64,000 nt of DNA from Polyangiaceae bacterium (GTDB lineage: Bacteria > Myxococcota_A > Polyangia > Polyangiales > Polyangiaceae), in NCBI GenBank assembly GCA_020633235.1, contig JACKEA010000002.1, positions 744,001 to 808,000 on the forward strand, in the 5' to 3' direction. The position numbers and the translations under genes were made by a program. The number at the start of each line of letters is the position of its first letter. The stretch's first letter is position 1. The notes beneath the pieces were generated by a model. It had not been told where the DNA came from. It did not search any database and saw nothing but the letters and a program-made list of their open reading frames with translations. Shown here piece by piece: positions 1 through 9,091 of the stretch.

Positions 1-1564
1 CCTCCGTCACCCGCCGCTCTTCCGCGTAGCCCGACATGTACACCACCCGGAGCTCGGGGAACTTCTCGCTGAGAGAGTGAAACAGCTCGGCTCCGCTCAT
101 GGCCGGCATCACCACGTCCGTCAAGAGCACCTCCACCGGCGGGTCATGCTTCAGAATTTGTTGGAGTGCCGCGGTACCATCACTTGCCGTGAGCACGGTG
201 TGGCCCCGGCGCCGGAGCACCCGGCCCGCCGCGCGGAGCACCGCGACTTCGTCGTCCACCACCGCGACCACGCCCAGGCGCTCGGCGTCCAGCTCCGGCG
301 GGAGCAAGCTCGGGTCGACGGCCCCCGGCGCTTCCACCAACGGCAGCGTCACCGTGAAGCATGCCCCGGCGCCCGGCTCGGAGCTCACGTCGATCTGGCC
401 GTTCGCCCGGCGAACCACTGCGTGAGCCGACGCGAGCCCGAGGCCCGTCCCGCGGCCGCGCGGCTTGGTGGTGAAGAACGGCTCGAACAGATGCGGCATC
501 ACCTGAGCAGCGATGCCCGTACCGGTGTCCGAAACCGTGAGCACGACGCTCTCGTCGCGACGCGACAGCTCGATCGCGAGACGCCCTCCTTCCGGCATCG
601 CGTCGCGAGCGTTCACCACGAAGTTGACGACCACCTGCTCCATCGCGCGTTGCTCCGCGTTCACCCAGCAGCGACCGTCCGGCAAGGAAATGTGGCGCGT
701 GATGCTCGCCGGCACCAGATGATCCAACACGGGGTCCAACATGCGGAGCATCTCGCGCATGTCGAAGGTCGTGCTGCCAACGGCGTGGCTGCTCCCGAAC
801 AGCAAGAGCTGGCGAGTGAGGGCTTCTCCGCGATCCGTCGCGTAGCGTATGGCGGAAAGCTCACGGCGAGCATCCGAGTCGTCCTCCACGTGGTTCTTCA
901 GCTCGTCCGTCGCCGTCTGCAGGATGGTCAGCAGGTTGTTGAAGTCGTGGGCCACGCCGGCAGCGAGGTGACCGAGGGCCTCGAGCCGCTCGGTCTTTGC
1001 CAGTGCGCTCGCCAGCCTCGCCTTCTCCGAACGGTGCCGACGGCGCTGATGCTGGTGAACGACACCGACGAGGGTGATCAGCACCAAGATGCCGATCAAG
1101 GTGGGCAGGAATTGCGGGGTGCTGGTGCGCCAGAGAGCTGCGTTGGCGTGAGCGTAGGCGTGGATGCCGACGAACTCCCCGAGTAGCAGCACGAACCAGA
1201 ACCCGAGCTGGCCCACGTCGCCGAAAACCAGCACCACCATGGGCACCACCAGACCCCAGGTGAGCGGCCCCGCCACGAAGCCGCCGGAGAGCAGGCTCAC
1301 GAGTCCCACCATCACCGCGATCACGGCGCTCAGGGCGTCGAGGATGCGCCGGGGTGGCGCTCCCCAACGAGCGGCCGCCGCCAGGCCCAAGCCCATCGCC
1401 GCCACCAGCGCGAGCACCAAAGCAGCGCCGGGGCGGGCCAGCTGCAACCAGTTTCGCAGGGCAAAGCCCATCGCGAGGAGCGCCCCTCCGGCACACACCA
1501 CCCCCAAGACGCGAGCGTCCGCGGTTGGCCCATTGCGTCCCGGGACTCTGGGTGGAGGTGTCAC
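1..1564 (-). CDS. hybrid sensor histidine kinase with C-terminal receiver domain (3' end beyond window)
   Basis: Reading the minus strand from a GTG at 1564, 26 nt after the stop of the upstream gene, gives about 520 residues that run off the left edge. The N-terminal third is strongly hydrophobic with several membrane segments (about 1540-1030). A DHp domain follows with H-box AGVAHDFNNLL (about 941-960), then a HATPase domain with G1 box SDTGTGI (about 520) and GRGTGLGLASAHAV. A receiver domain then carries the phosphoacceptor motif LLTDVVMPAMSG near 120. The family autophosphorylates the H-box His and passes phosphate to the receiver Asp. The input signal is unknown; the membrane part has no recognised sensor domain. 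The start is a choice among alternative codons because no ATG fits. The gene probably shares a transcript with the glutamine amidotransferase, though no functional link is evident. Confidence 0.85.
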   Translation of the reverse strand, partial: MTPPPRVPGRNGPTADARVLGVVCAGGALLAMGFALRNWLQLARPGAALVLALVAAMGLGLAAAARWGAPPRRILDALSAVIAVMVGLVSLLSGGFVAGPLTWGLVVPMVVLVFGDVGQLGFWFVLLLGEFVGIHAYAHANAALWRTSTPQFLPTLIGILVLITLVGVVHQHQRRRHRSEKARLASALAKTERLEALGHLAAGVAHDFNNLLTILQTATDELKNHVEDDSDARRELSAIRYATDRGEALTRQLLLFGSSHAVGSTTFDMREMLRMLDPVLDHLVPASITRHISLPDGRCWVNAEQRAMEQVVVNFVVNARDAMPEGGRLAIELSRRDESVVLTVSDTGTGIAAQVMPHLFEPFFTTKPRGRGTGLGLASAHAVVRRANGQIDVSSEPGAGACFTVTLPLVEAPGAVDPSLLPPELDAERLGVVAVVDDEVAVLRAAGRVLRRRGHTVLTASDGTAALQQILKHDPPVEVLLTDVVMPAMSGAELFHSLSEKFPELRVVYMSGYAEERRVTE

Positions 1565-1590
1565 ACGCCCCGCCGAACGGCAGGCGGCGG

Positions 1591-2295
1591 CTAACCTTGA
1601 GCGAAGCGGGCCACGAAGCGCGCGAGCAGAGCGCGGCTCCGGGGCGCGTCGGACGCCGCCGCCTCCAGCGCTTCCGGAGCAAATCCCTCCCGTTGCAGCA
1701 CGTCCGCCCGCTGGCGGACGTAGGCCCGAAGGGTGGTGGCGTCGAACTCGGGGTGGAACTGCACGCCCCAGACCCGGGGGCCGAACCGGATGGCCGCGTT
1801 GGGATCCAGATCGCTCTCACCGATCCGGCGAGCCCCGGGAGGCAGCTCCACGACGGAATCCACGTGAGTCATGTTGGCGTCGAAGGTCGAATCCGACAGC
1901 AGCTCGTCGTCCGCGACCCGCCGGATGGTGACGGTGCCGATCTCCCGGCCGCGCGGGTTGGCCGTCACGCGCCCACCCAGGGCCTGGGCCAACATCTGAT
2001 GGCCGAAACACAGACCGAACACGGGTAGTCCTGCGGCGACCACGCCGGCGAGCCAGGCCTCCCCACGCAGCATCCACGGCGCGCGCTCCGTGACGCTGGC
2101 GGCGGAGCCGGTGATCAGCAGCGCCCCCAGATCGGCGGCCGCCGGCAGGGCGTCGTCCGCGTCCGCCTGGAAGGCGACGATCGGACGTGGTCCGCCGTCA
2201 GCGAGAGCCGCGCGGATCATGTCCACGAAGCTGCCGCGGCGCTCTTGGGCCAAGGGAACCGGAACGCCCGTGACCAGGATACCGAGTGGCTTCAC
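1591..2295 (-). CDS. class I glutamine amidotransferase (GMP synthase GATase-like)
   Basis: This 234-residue protein is a single GATase1 domain. The nucleophile elbow is GLCFGHQ with Cys96, and the other triad members lie in VQFHPEFD (His181, Glu183). The family hydrolyses glutamine and hands ammonia to a partner, but stand-alone members often act as glutamine or gamma-glutamyl amide hydrolases. Nothing nearby supplies a synthetase domain, so the substrate is open. It begins with GTG at 2295 and is transcribed divergently from the epimerase gene across about 34 bp. The histidine kinase gene follows 26 nt downstream on the same strand. Confidence 0.85.
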   Translation of the reverse strand: MKPLGILVTGVPVPLAQERRGSFVDMIRAALADGGPRPIVAFQADADDALPAAADLGALLITGSAASVTERAPWMLRGEAWLAGVVAAGLPVFGLCFGHQMLAQALGGRVTANPRGREIGTVTIRRVADDELLSDSTFDANMTHVDSVVELPPGARRIGESDLDPNAAIRFGPRVWGVQFHPEFDATTLRAYVRQRADVLQREGFAPEALEAAASDAPRSRALLARFVARFAQG

Positions 2296-2329
2296 GTAGG
2301 CGAGAATAGAGGACTACGCTTTGCTCTGC

Positions 2330-3382
2330 ATGTCCCACATCGTGAGCATCACGGCCGAGCCCATGGACATCGAGCTCACGGAGCCCTTCGGCATTGCCGG
2401 GGGCGCGCAGGAAGTCGCCGCCAACGTGCTCGTCCAGGTGACCCTGGGAGACGGCAGCGTCGGGCTCGGCGAAGGGGCGCCCTTCACGGTGGTGAGCGGC
2501 GAGACGCAGGGCAGGACGCTGGAGCGGGTCCGCGACGCAGCGCAGGCGTTGCTCGGCAGCGATGCTCGCCGCTTCCTCGACCTCGCGAACCGCATCCGGG
2601 AAGCCTGCGGCGACGCTCCCAGCGCGCGCTGCGCACTGGAGACCGCGGTGCTCGACGCCGCCCTGAGGAGCGCGGGCCTTTCCATGTGGCACTTCTTCGG
2701 CGGCAGGGTGGCCGAGCTCGAAAGCGACGTCACCATCGTCACGGGCGACGTCCCCAGCGCGGTGAGCGCAGCCCGCGCGGCCGTCGCCGCGGGTTTCTCG
2801 ATGCTCAAGGTGAAGGTCGGCGAAGGCGTGGAGCTCGACCGCGCCCGTCTCGACGCAATCAAGAGCGTCGCCCCCGACGCGCGCCTGGTGCTCGACGCCA
2901 ACGGGGGCTTCGACGCAGTAGAAGCGATCGAGCTGGTGAACGCCGTCGGACGCGAGCGCATCGCGCTCTTCGAGCAGCCGACCCCCGCCCAAGATCTGGA
3001 CGGCCTGCGGCGAGTCCGCGCGCACGTGCGCGTGGCAGCCGACGAGAGCGCGCGAGGCGCCGCGGATGTCGTGCGCCTGGGCCTGGAAGCCGCCGCTGAC
3101 GTGGTCAACGTGAAGATCATGAAGACGGGCATCGCCGAGGCCTTGGACGTGATCGCGACGGCGCGCTCCTTCGGCCTGGGCCTGATGGTGGGCGGAATGG
3201 TGGAGAGCTCGCTGGCGATGACCACCTCTGCGTGCCTGGCGGCCGGCCAGGGAGGCTTCGAAGTCGTCGACCTCGACACGCCGCTGTTCCTTCGCAACGA
3301 CCCCACGCGCGGCGGAATGCTGCGCCACGGAGCGCGCATCCGAGTCGACGGCATCGCCGCGGGTCACGGCGTCACCCGCTGA
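2330..3382 (+). CDS. dipeptide epimerase-like enolase-superfamily enzyme (MLE/AEE subgroup)
   Basis: From ATG 2330 the product is 350 residues; a TTG at 2321 would add three. It has the capping plus barrel layout of the muconate-lactonizing subgroup. The catalytic KxK is Lys160/Lys162 in LKVKVG. Metal ligands are Asp189 (LDANGGF), Glu215 (FEQPTP) and Asp238 (AADES). The second lysine lies in VKIMKTG (262-265). A C-terminal DLD (314-316) matches the DxD that binds the dipeptide amino group in L-Ala-D/L-Glu epimerases. A role in recycling murein peptides is therefore likely but inferred. No murein-recycling genes adjoin it; it is followed after 69 bp by the nucleotidase gene. Confidence 0.85.
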   Translation: MSHIVSITAEPMDIELTEPFGIAGGAQEVAANVLVQVTLGDGSVGLGEGAPFTVVSGETQGRTLERVRDAAQALLGSDARRFLDLANRIREACGDAPSARCALETAVLDAALRSAGLSMWHFFGGRVAELESDVTIVTGDVPSAVSAARAAVAAGFSMLKVKVGEGVELDRARLDAIKSVAPDARLVLDANGGFDAVEAIELVNAVGRERIALFEQPTPAQDLDGLRRVRAHVRVAADESARGAADVVRLGLEAAADVVNVKIMKTGIAEALDVIATARSFGLGLMVGGMVESSLAMTTSACLAAGQGGFEVVDLDTPLFLRNDPTRGGMLRHGARIRVDGIAAGHGVTR

Positions 3383-3451
3383 GCCGGCCCCGGGCCCGAA
3401 ATCGTCAAAAACGGGAACCAGGGCCCGTTCCGCGCTACACCGGAGCGAGCA

Positions 3452-4936
3452 GTGCCAGCGTCCCCCGCCACCGACCGGCAGCTCCTCCTTCCCCTGCCCG
3501 GGATCTCCGAAGGCGATGCAGCCGGCAGCCGTATCCCGCGAATCGACCGCGTCTTCGTCAACCGAAACCTGCGGATGAGCGGCATCGAGTGGGTCGGGTT
3601 CGACATGGACTACACCATCGCCATTTACAATCAGGCGGCGATGGACGCGCTGAGCATCGAGCTCACCGTCGAGCGCATGGTGAAGCGCGGCTACCCCGCA
3701 TACCTGAAGCAACTCTCCTACGACACTCGCTTTCCGATTCGCGGCCTGCTCATCGACAAGCGCCACGGTCACATCCTGAAGATGGACCGCCACAAGATGG
3801 TGTTGAAGGGCTACCACGGCATGCAGCGGCTCAAGCGCGACGCTCTGCTCGAGCTGTATCACCACAAGCGCATCCGTCCGCACACGCCTCGCTACCACTG
3901 GATCGACACGCTCTTCGCCCTCAGCGAGGTCACGGCCTACGCCGCCATCGTGGAGTCCCTCGAGCAACGCGGCGAACGAGTCGACTTCGATCGCGTGTTC
4001 GCCGACGTCCGGGCCGCCATCGACGAAGCTCATCGCGATGGCGCGGTATACGCCACCGTGACGGCGGATCTGGCTCGCTTCGTGGAGCTCGATGCCGAGC
4101 TCGCTCGCACGCTGCACAAGCTGCGTTCCTCGGGGAAGAAGCTGTTCCTGCTGACCAACTCCCCGTGGGCCTACACCGACCAGATGCTGCGATTCCTGCT
4201 CGGCAGCGCCATGGCCGAGTACCCGAGCTGGCACCACTATTTCGACGTCGTGGTCTGCTCCGCCCAGAAGCCGGTGTGGTTTCAGGAAGGGCGTCCGTTC
4301 ATGGAGCGGGATGGCGAGGTTCTCCGTCACGTCAAGGCGCTGGAACGCGGTCGCGTGTACGAAGGCGGGAACCTGCGGGACTTCGAACGCCTCACCGGGG
4401 TACGCGGATCCGCCGTGCTCTACGTCGGAGACCACATTTACGGCGACATCTTGAGATCCAAGAAGGAGTCGTCGTGGCGGACGGCGATGATCATCCAAGA
4501 GCTCGACAGCGAAGTCGCGGCTCTGGAAGCCGAGCTTCCGGACATGACCCGCATTCGTGAGCTCTACGAGATCCGCGACAAGCTGGAGGATGAGCTTCGC
4601 TTCTATCAGGCGCGGTACAAGGAGCACGCCAAGGCGCAAAACGGCAACGGCGCCGACCGCGAGGCCGAGCGCACCCGCATCAAGCGAGCCATCGAGCGCA
4701 TCCGGACGGAACTTCGCCACGTCGAAGCCGAGCACGGATCCCTGGTGGAACGGGTGGACGCGGCGTTTCACCCCTACTGGGGCTCGCTGCTCAAGGAAGA
4801 GCACGAGATGAGCATGTTCGGGCTTCAGGTGAACATGTACGCGGACATCTACACCCGCCGGGTGTCCTGCCTCGGTGCCTACTCACCGCAGCAGTTCTTC
4901 CGCTCCCCGCACGACCTCATGCCCCACGAGCTATAG
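3452..4936 (+). CDS. HAD-superfamily 5'-nucleotidase, cN-II (IMP/GMP-specific) type
   Basis: This 494-residue protein starts with GTG. HAD motif I is FDMDYT, with nucleophile Asp51 and acid/base Asp53. Motif II is LFLLTNS near residue 230, and motif IV is YVGDHIYGDI near residue 330. The spacing and length fit the eukaryote-like cytosolic 5'-nucleotidase II family, which dephosphorylates purine nucleoside monophosphates; this type also occurs in some deltaproteobacteria and Legionella. A helical, probably coiled-coil, stretch (about residues 355-440) sits before the conserved C-terminal part. No signal peptide is visible, so it should be cytoplasmic. Substrate preference cannot be read from sequence alone. 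Confidence 0.85.
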   Translation: MPASPATDRQLLLPLPGISEGDAAGSRIPRIDRVFVNRNLRMSGIEWVGFDMDYTIAIYNQAAMDALSIELTVERMVKRGYPAYLKQLSYDTRFPIRGLLIDKRHGHILKMDRHKMVLKGYHGMQRLKRDALLELYHHKRIRPHTPRYHWIDTLFALSEVTAYAAIVESLEQRGERVDFDRVFADVRAAIDEAHRDGAVYATVTADLARFVELDAELARTLHKLRSSGKKLFLLTNSPWAYTDQMLRFLLGSAMAEYPSWHHYFDVVVCSAQKPVWFQEGRPFMERDGEVLRHVKALERGRVYEGGNLRDFERLTGVRGSAVLYVGDHIYGDILRSKKESSWRTAMIIQELDSEVAALEAELPDMTRIRELYEIRDKLEDELRFYQARYKEHAKAQNGNGADREAERTRIKRAIERIRTELRHVEAEHGSLVERVDAAFHPYWGSLLKEEHEMSMFGLQVNMYADIYTRRVSCLGAYSPQQFFRSPHDLMPHEL

Positions 4937-5075
4937 TCTAAGGGTCCGGAATACCTGGTCTTCTCGTCTGTTCCGGTAGGCTCGGGGCGCCATTCCATGG
5001 TAACCGAAGGGCCCCTTTCGAAAGTGCCCCCCACCGCCCTATGTAGGCACGAACCAGGACAGAAGGTCGGAACAG

Positions 5076-5807
5076 ATGAATCTCGTTGAGTGGCTACAGC
5101 GCCTGATGAGCAACTTCGGCGCTGGCTGGGTCATGTGGCTGTTGATCGTGCTCAGCATCATCTCAGTGGCCATCATGCTGGAGCGGGCGTGGTTCTATTG
5201 GTCCCTTCGGGACGACCTGGCCTCCCTGGCGTCGCAACTGAGAGATCTGCTCCGCAATGGCGATCTCGACGGCGCCAAGCAGCGGATGCAGAAGTCCCCG
5301 AGCGCAGAGGCGGCCGTGGTGAGCGCTGGCCTTCTGGAGGCGGATCGCGGAGCCAAGGCGGCAGACGAGGCAATGAAGGGCGCCGCCGCACTGCAACGCA
5401 TGAAGCTCGAGCGGCGGTTGGCGTTCTTGGGCACCCTCGGCAACAACGCGCCGTTCATCGGCTTGTTCGGCACGGTCATCGGCGTGGTGCAGGCCTTCGA
5501 GGCGCTCGGGCGCCAGAACCCCGGTGCCGCCCAGGCCGCCGCGGCAGCCTCGACCATGGCCCCGCAAGAGGTGATGAGCGCCATCGCCGAGGCGTTGGTC
5601 GCAACGGCCGTGGGTCTGGCCGTCGCCATTCCCGCGGTCGCCATGTACAACGTGTTTCAGCGCAAGGCGAAGGCCATCCTCGCCAACACGGAAGCGTTGA
5701 GCCGAGTGCTCCTCGCGCATCTGGTGGCGGTGGACGCGGGCACCGCAGCACCGGTCGTCGAGAAGAAGTCGAGCAAGAAGCGCGAGCCGGAAGAAGACGA
5801 GGACTGA
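5076..5807 (+). CDS. exbB: MotA/TolQ/ExbB proton channel family protein
   Basis: The 243-residue product has the three-helix ExbB/TolQ layout: TM1 at about 17-38, a cytoplasmic loop, TM2 at 115-140 and TM3 at 168-192. Motifs include LGNNAPFIGLFGTVIG and the TM3 stretch EALVATAVGLAVAIPAV. With ExbD-type partners it forms the proton-driven motor that energises TonB or Tol at the outer membrane. The C-terminus ends in a charged KK/EED tail. It is the first gene of a three-gene operon, 3 nt ahead of the exbD gene. ExbB is preferred over TolQ because a TonB-like gene follows and there is no tolB or pal here. Confidence 0.9.
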   Translation: MNLVEWLQRLMSNFGAGWVMWLLIVLSIISVAIMLERAWFYWSLRDDLASLASQLRDLLRNGDLDGAKQRMQKSPSAEAAVVSAGLLEADRGAKAADEAMKGAAALQRMKLERRLAFLGTLGNNAPFIGLFGTVIGVVQAFEALGRQNPGAAQAAAAASTMAPQEVMSAIAEALVATAVGLAVAIPAVAMYNVFQRKAKAILANTEALSRVLLAHLVAVDAGTAAPVVEKKSSKKREPEEDED

Positions 5808-5810
5808 TCG

Positions 5811-6248
5811 GTGGCCGGCGGAACCAACGACGACGACGACGGCTTGATCAGCGGCATCAACGTGACGCCGCTGGTGGACGTCACGCTGGTGTTGCTCATC
5901 ATCTTCATGGTGACGGCCCGCATCATCGTGTCTCAGGGCCTTCCCATGGACCTGCCCAAGGCCGCCAGCGGCGAGGAGGTCCAACAGATCTTCTCGGTGG
6001 AGCTCACGGCGGACGGCAAGACCGTGGTGGACTCGAAGCCGGTACCCAGCGACGAGTCCATCCAGCAGCTGGCCAAGGACGCAAAGACCAAGAACAAGGA
6101 CCTTCGCGCAGTCATCCGCGCGGATCGGAAAGTGGAACATGGCCGCGTGATCCACGTCCTGGACTTGCTCAAGCGCGCAGGCGTGGCAAAGATCGCATTC
6201 GCCGTGTCGAAAGAGGGGACTGACGTCGACACCGTTCCGGCCAAATGA
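5811..6248 (+). CDS. exbD: ExbD/TolR family biopolymer transport protein
   Basis: This 145-residue protein starts with GTG 3 nt after the exbB stop. It has a short acidic cytoplasmic N-terminus and one TM helix (about 22-40) holding the conserved NVTPLVDVTLVLLI with Asp23, the proton-carrying residue of the family. A periplasmic domain of about 100 residues follows. It pairs with the preceding ExbB as the stator of the energy-transducing motor. The downstream TonB gene begins 9 nt after its stop, so the three are almost certainly co-transcribed. Confidence 0.9.
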   Translation: MAGGTNDDDDGLISGINVTPLVDVTLVLLIIFMVTARIIVSQGLPMDLPKAASGEEVQQIFSVELTADGKTVVDSKPVPSDESIQQLAKDAKTKNKDLRAVIRADRKVEHGRVIHVLDLLKRAGVAKIAFAVSKEGTDVDTVPAK

Positions 6249-6257
6249 TCTCCCTCC

Positions 6258-7166
6258 ATGGACGCACCGCCCGGCCCGCACAGCCCTAGCAGCGCCTCTC
6301 GCCGAGGCGTGCGGCCGGATCCTTTCGGCCGCGTTCTGGCGTTGGGGCGTCACGAGGTGCGCGTGGGTCTCGCCATCGGCATCGCGGGAGCGTTTCTGGT
6401 TCATGGCGCCGCCGCTGCGAAGGGCATCACCACGTTGGTGTACATGGCGCAGTTCGCGTCCTCCGTGGAGAGCACGGTGCAGGAACGGCTTCGCGCCACC
6501 TACGATGTGAACTTCGAGCCCCCGCCCGAGGTGAGCACGCCGGAAGAACAGCCCGAGGAGAAGCAGCCGGAGAAGACGCCGCCCAAGCAGGAGGCGCCCA
6601 AGGACGACAAGGTCAGCGACAACCCCTACGACGACCCGGCGCCGGAGGCCGCCCAAGCCGGCAAGGTGCTCACCGCCGACCCGGATCCCGACGCTCCCCT
6701 CGATCTCACCGGTGACGGCTTCGTCACCGGGACCGGCGATCACTACGCCGGCGGCACCACGGCTTCCAACGGCACCAGCGAGACCGCCGTCCGCAACCCG
6801 AAGGCCAAGGCCGGTGGCCAGAAGGGCGGCACCGGAGACAAACCCGGCCCGGCCGTGGGCACCGGCGGCGGCGGCAAGGATCTTTCGCGAGCCGCGGGCC
6901 TCGTCGGCGGCGGTAACTGGAACGACTGCGGCTTCCCCGCGGCCGCCGACATGGAACAGATCGACTACGCGGTCGTCACCATCGCCGTCACCGTTGACGC
7001 CAGCGGCCGCGCGAAGAACGTCAGCGTGCTGAGCGATCCCGGCTACGGCTTCGGTGCTCTCGCTCGCAGCTGCGCCTTCCGCAAGAGCTACACCGCCGGC
7101 ACGGACAAGGCCGGCAATCCCGTCGCGAAAACCACGCCGCCGATTCGGGTGCGGTTTACTCGCTAG
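6258..7166 (+). CDS. TonB-family energy transducer
   Basis: The 302-residue protein has a cytoplasmic N-terminus of about 35 residues, one TM segment (36-56), and a long Pro/Glu/Lys-rich periplasmic spacer (about 75-120). A Gly/Thr-rich linker leads to a C-terminal TonB-like domain (about 235-302) with YAVVTIAVTVDASGRAKNV and the closing IRVRFTR. One Cys lies in the DCGF segment and one in RSCAF. By position and architecture it is the arm driven by the ExbB/ExbD pair. The outer-membrane receptor is not in this window. A hairpin overlaps its stop codon. Confidence 0.8.
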   Translation: MDAPPGPHSPSSASRRGVRPDPFGRVLALGRHEVRVGLAIGIAGAFLVHGAAAAKGITTLVYMAQFASSVESTVQERLRATYDVNFEPPPEVSTPEEQPEEKQPEKTPPKQEAPKDDKVSDNPYDDPAPEAAQAGKVLTADPDPDAPLDLTGDGFVTGTGDHYAGGTTASNGTSETAVRNPKAKAGGQKGGTGDKPGPAVGTGGGGKDLSRAAGLVGGGNWNDCGFPAAADMEQIDYAVVTIAVTVDASGRAKNVSVLSDPGYGFGALARSCAFRKSYTAGTDKAGNPVAKTTPPIRVRFTR

Positions 7167-7185
7167 TTCGCTGAAAGGCGAACTA
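7164..7185 (+). terminator. hairpin at the end of the exbB-exbD-tonB operon
   Basis: An 8-bp perfect inverted repeat TAGTTCGC / GCGAACTA encloses the 6-nt loop TGAAAG and starts at the tonB stop codon. No T-run follows, so it may be Rho-assisted or only an mRNA-protecting hairpin. Its right arm abuts the left end of the HNH element. Confidence 0.5.
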
Positions 7186-7298
7186 ACCCCAGTGCTCACC
7201 TGAGTCGGTCCTCTCGCACAAGCGGCGACCCAGCGACGATTCTTCCCACCGGGTAGCTTGTCGGCTCGGCGCGGAATCAGCCCGCGCGCGCAGCCCGC

Positions 7299-8614
7299 CT
7301 ATCGCGGAACGAGCAGCGCCAGAGCACGCCGAAGTAGCTCTTCTAGCGAGAGGCTGCGAGCTTCTCGGGCGAGCTTTTCCGTTGCCTTCTTGGCTTCGCC
7401 CTTCTTGAAGCCTTGGCTCGTGAGCGCCAAGAGGAGCTTGTCTTGCTTCTCCCGCGCGTCGGCATCCGCAGCGTCCTCGGTGTCTGAGCGCCTTCGCTGA
7501 CGAAGGCGTATCCTGTCTTCCACGTATTCGCGGCCGAAGGTCTTCTTGGCCGCGTTCAAATTGTGGCTCCTGCAGTACACCCGACCATTGGAGGCGCCAT
7601 CGCCACCGCCGATGCCGGTGGCTTCGATGTGGTCGTACTGCAGAAACGCCCTTGCCGTGCAGCGCACGCCGGACTCCGACACGAAGCAGCACTGGGCACC
7701 GTCGCGCTCGTACACCTCGCGCCGGGCTGCACGGCCGGGCTCGCCCGGCTTCGTTCCGCGGGAGTGGCGCGGCTTGTCCGTCTTGCCCCAGCGCTTCTTC
7801 TCCAGCTCGCGAATCAGCGCGTCGAGCGCCCGTTCGATCACGATCTCCAGGTCTCGGCTCACGTGGCTCATCAGATTCTGGGCGTGCTCGAGCTTCGCTT
7901 TCAGGCTCTCGCCAGCGCTGAAATGCACCTCGAAGCGCCCTTCCGAGAGCGGCTCCACGCCGGGCGCCGGACCCTTTCCGCCAGTGCGCAGCGGCTTCAC
8001 CTGGTCCGGGACGTCCGGCTTCGGGAACCAGCGCGCGAGCACCACGCGAATCCCCGTGCTGGTCTTGCCGGCGGCTTCTTCCAGGAGCGCCGTGTGATTC
8101 TCCTGCGTGAGCCGCGGAGCCAAGAGCGAAAGCCCGGAAAGGTGCAGATCTCCGCTCGCGAGCAGCGTGAGCACGACCGGAAACGAGCGCGCTGCCCGCG
8201 CCCCGGCGATGCTCCGGTACGCCGTGCCCTCGCTCATCCCGAGGCCACGCACGCAGAAGTCGAACATGGAGGAGTAGGGTTGAATTACGTGTCCAGACCG
8301 ACAGCGCCCCGCGCCTGTGCTCATTCGATGCCAGTCGGCGCCGGCCCCGCCGGCATTCTCGGTGGGGCTGCGCCCCACACCCCGCACGGGGGCCCAACCC
8401 CGTGCCGCGACCATTCCAGCCGGCTGCCTGATCCAACACCGCGCCGGTCGATTTCGGCGAGGTGGGCGACCAAGTGCGCGGTGGCTTTGCGCCGACCGGC
8501 GTTGGCCACGACCGCGCTGGACCAGAGATCGCGATTGGAGAGGTCTTGAAGTGCGGAGAGCGCAGTGCGCTCGGTGGCAGACGGTTCTACGGAAATGGCT
8601 TTGGACGATGACAT
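7299..8614 (-). pseudogene. HNH endonuclease, interrupted by a ~150-bp insertion and frameshift
   Basis: The reading frame opens at ATG 8614 (MSSSKAISVEP) and codes for about 59 residues up to AEIDRRG. It then enters an extra stretch of about 150 bp and stops. After the stretch the family sequence resumes in another frame from YSSMFDFCVRGLGMSEG to the TAG at 7299. The second part holds the helical DUF222-like region and the HNH core, with DHI, NGRVYC and RSHN supplying the metal-binding His/Asn/His. It ends with a charged helical tail. The HNH part itself looks intact, so a shorter product from an internal start is possible. A second, more decayed copy lies at 56.1-56.6 kb. Confidence 0.75.
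8288..8437. repeat. GC-rich insertion inside the HNH gene, REP-like hairpins
   Basis: This stretch has no counterpart in the expected protein and separates two parts of the HNH coding sequence. It contains a perfect 7-bp hairpin GTGGGGC-TGC-GCCCCAC (8362-8378) and a larger inverted C/G-rich pairing around 8379-8405. The GGGGC...GCCCC design resembles the short repeats at 44888 and 53811. The edges are estimated to within about 10 bp from where protein similarity stops and resumes. Confidence 0.5.
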
Positions 8615-9091
8615 GACAAACCCCCGTGGTTTCCCCGGGCATACCATGGGAAATTTCGCCTTCTTCAGCGCCCTCTCGAGACGCTTTCGCAGACGGGGAC
8701 AGCTCGAAGAGCGATTTGCTTTCGAACGCGCGCCCAGTGGGCGCACGTGCGCCGCGCAGGCGCTGTGCGAACGAGAGCGACGAAATGAGAGCGCGGAGCG
8801 TCCGAAATCTCGTCAACCGAAATCGTCTTCGCGGTGTCGAATTCTGTCGTCCGCTTCGCACTCGTCTCGGATCGCCATCGTTGCAGACATTCCGGCCGCT
8901 TGGTCCGCCCTCGAACGACGCGCGGCAGCGGCGGCACCTGTCCGTTGCTCTCGCCGGAGTGGCACCGATGGTGGTCAACCCAGGTGAACAGTGGGGCTAG
9001 TCGAACACGGGTGTCGTGAGCTGGCGGCGCTCTGACTCGACGCCTGGTTCGCGATCTGGCGTGACGTCGCTCGAGATCTGGCCTGACGGGT

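Larger units (their letters stand above)
7182..9001 (-). mobile_element. candidate HNH-endonuclease element with imperfect terminal inverted repeats
   Basis: The sequence reading inward from 7183 and the reverse complement reading inward from 9000 agree at 21 of 28 positions (17 of the first 20), sharing blocks such as TCACCTG. Between them lie one HNH endonuclease gene and a 0.36-kb leader. The outer 65-70 bp of the right end recurs, inverted and almost unchanged, at 55765-55835, where similarity also begins at the terminal repeat. A CGAA lies just outside each end (7179-7182 and 9002-9005) and could be a short target duplication. No transposase is present. It could instead be a retro-inserted gene family without true mobility. 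Confidence 0.5.

Noticed and set aside
2198..4804. Minus-strand open frame of about 870 codons
   Set aside because: Shadow of the epimerase and nucleotidase genes; no recognisable protein.
5163..7199. Minus-strand frame through the exbB-exbD-tonB region
   Set aside because: The plus-strand genes have clear family motifs and operon spacing; the minus frame is a shadow.
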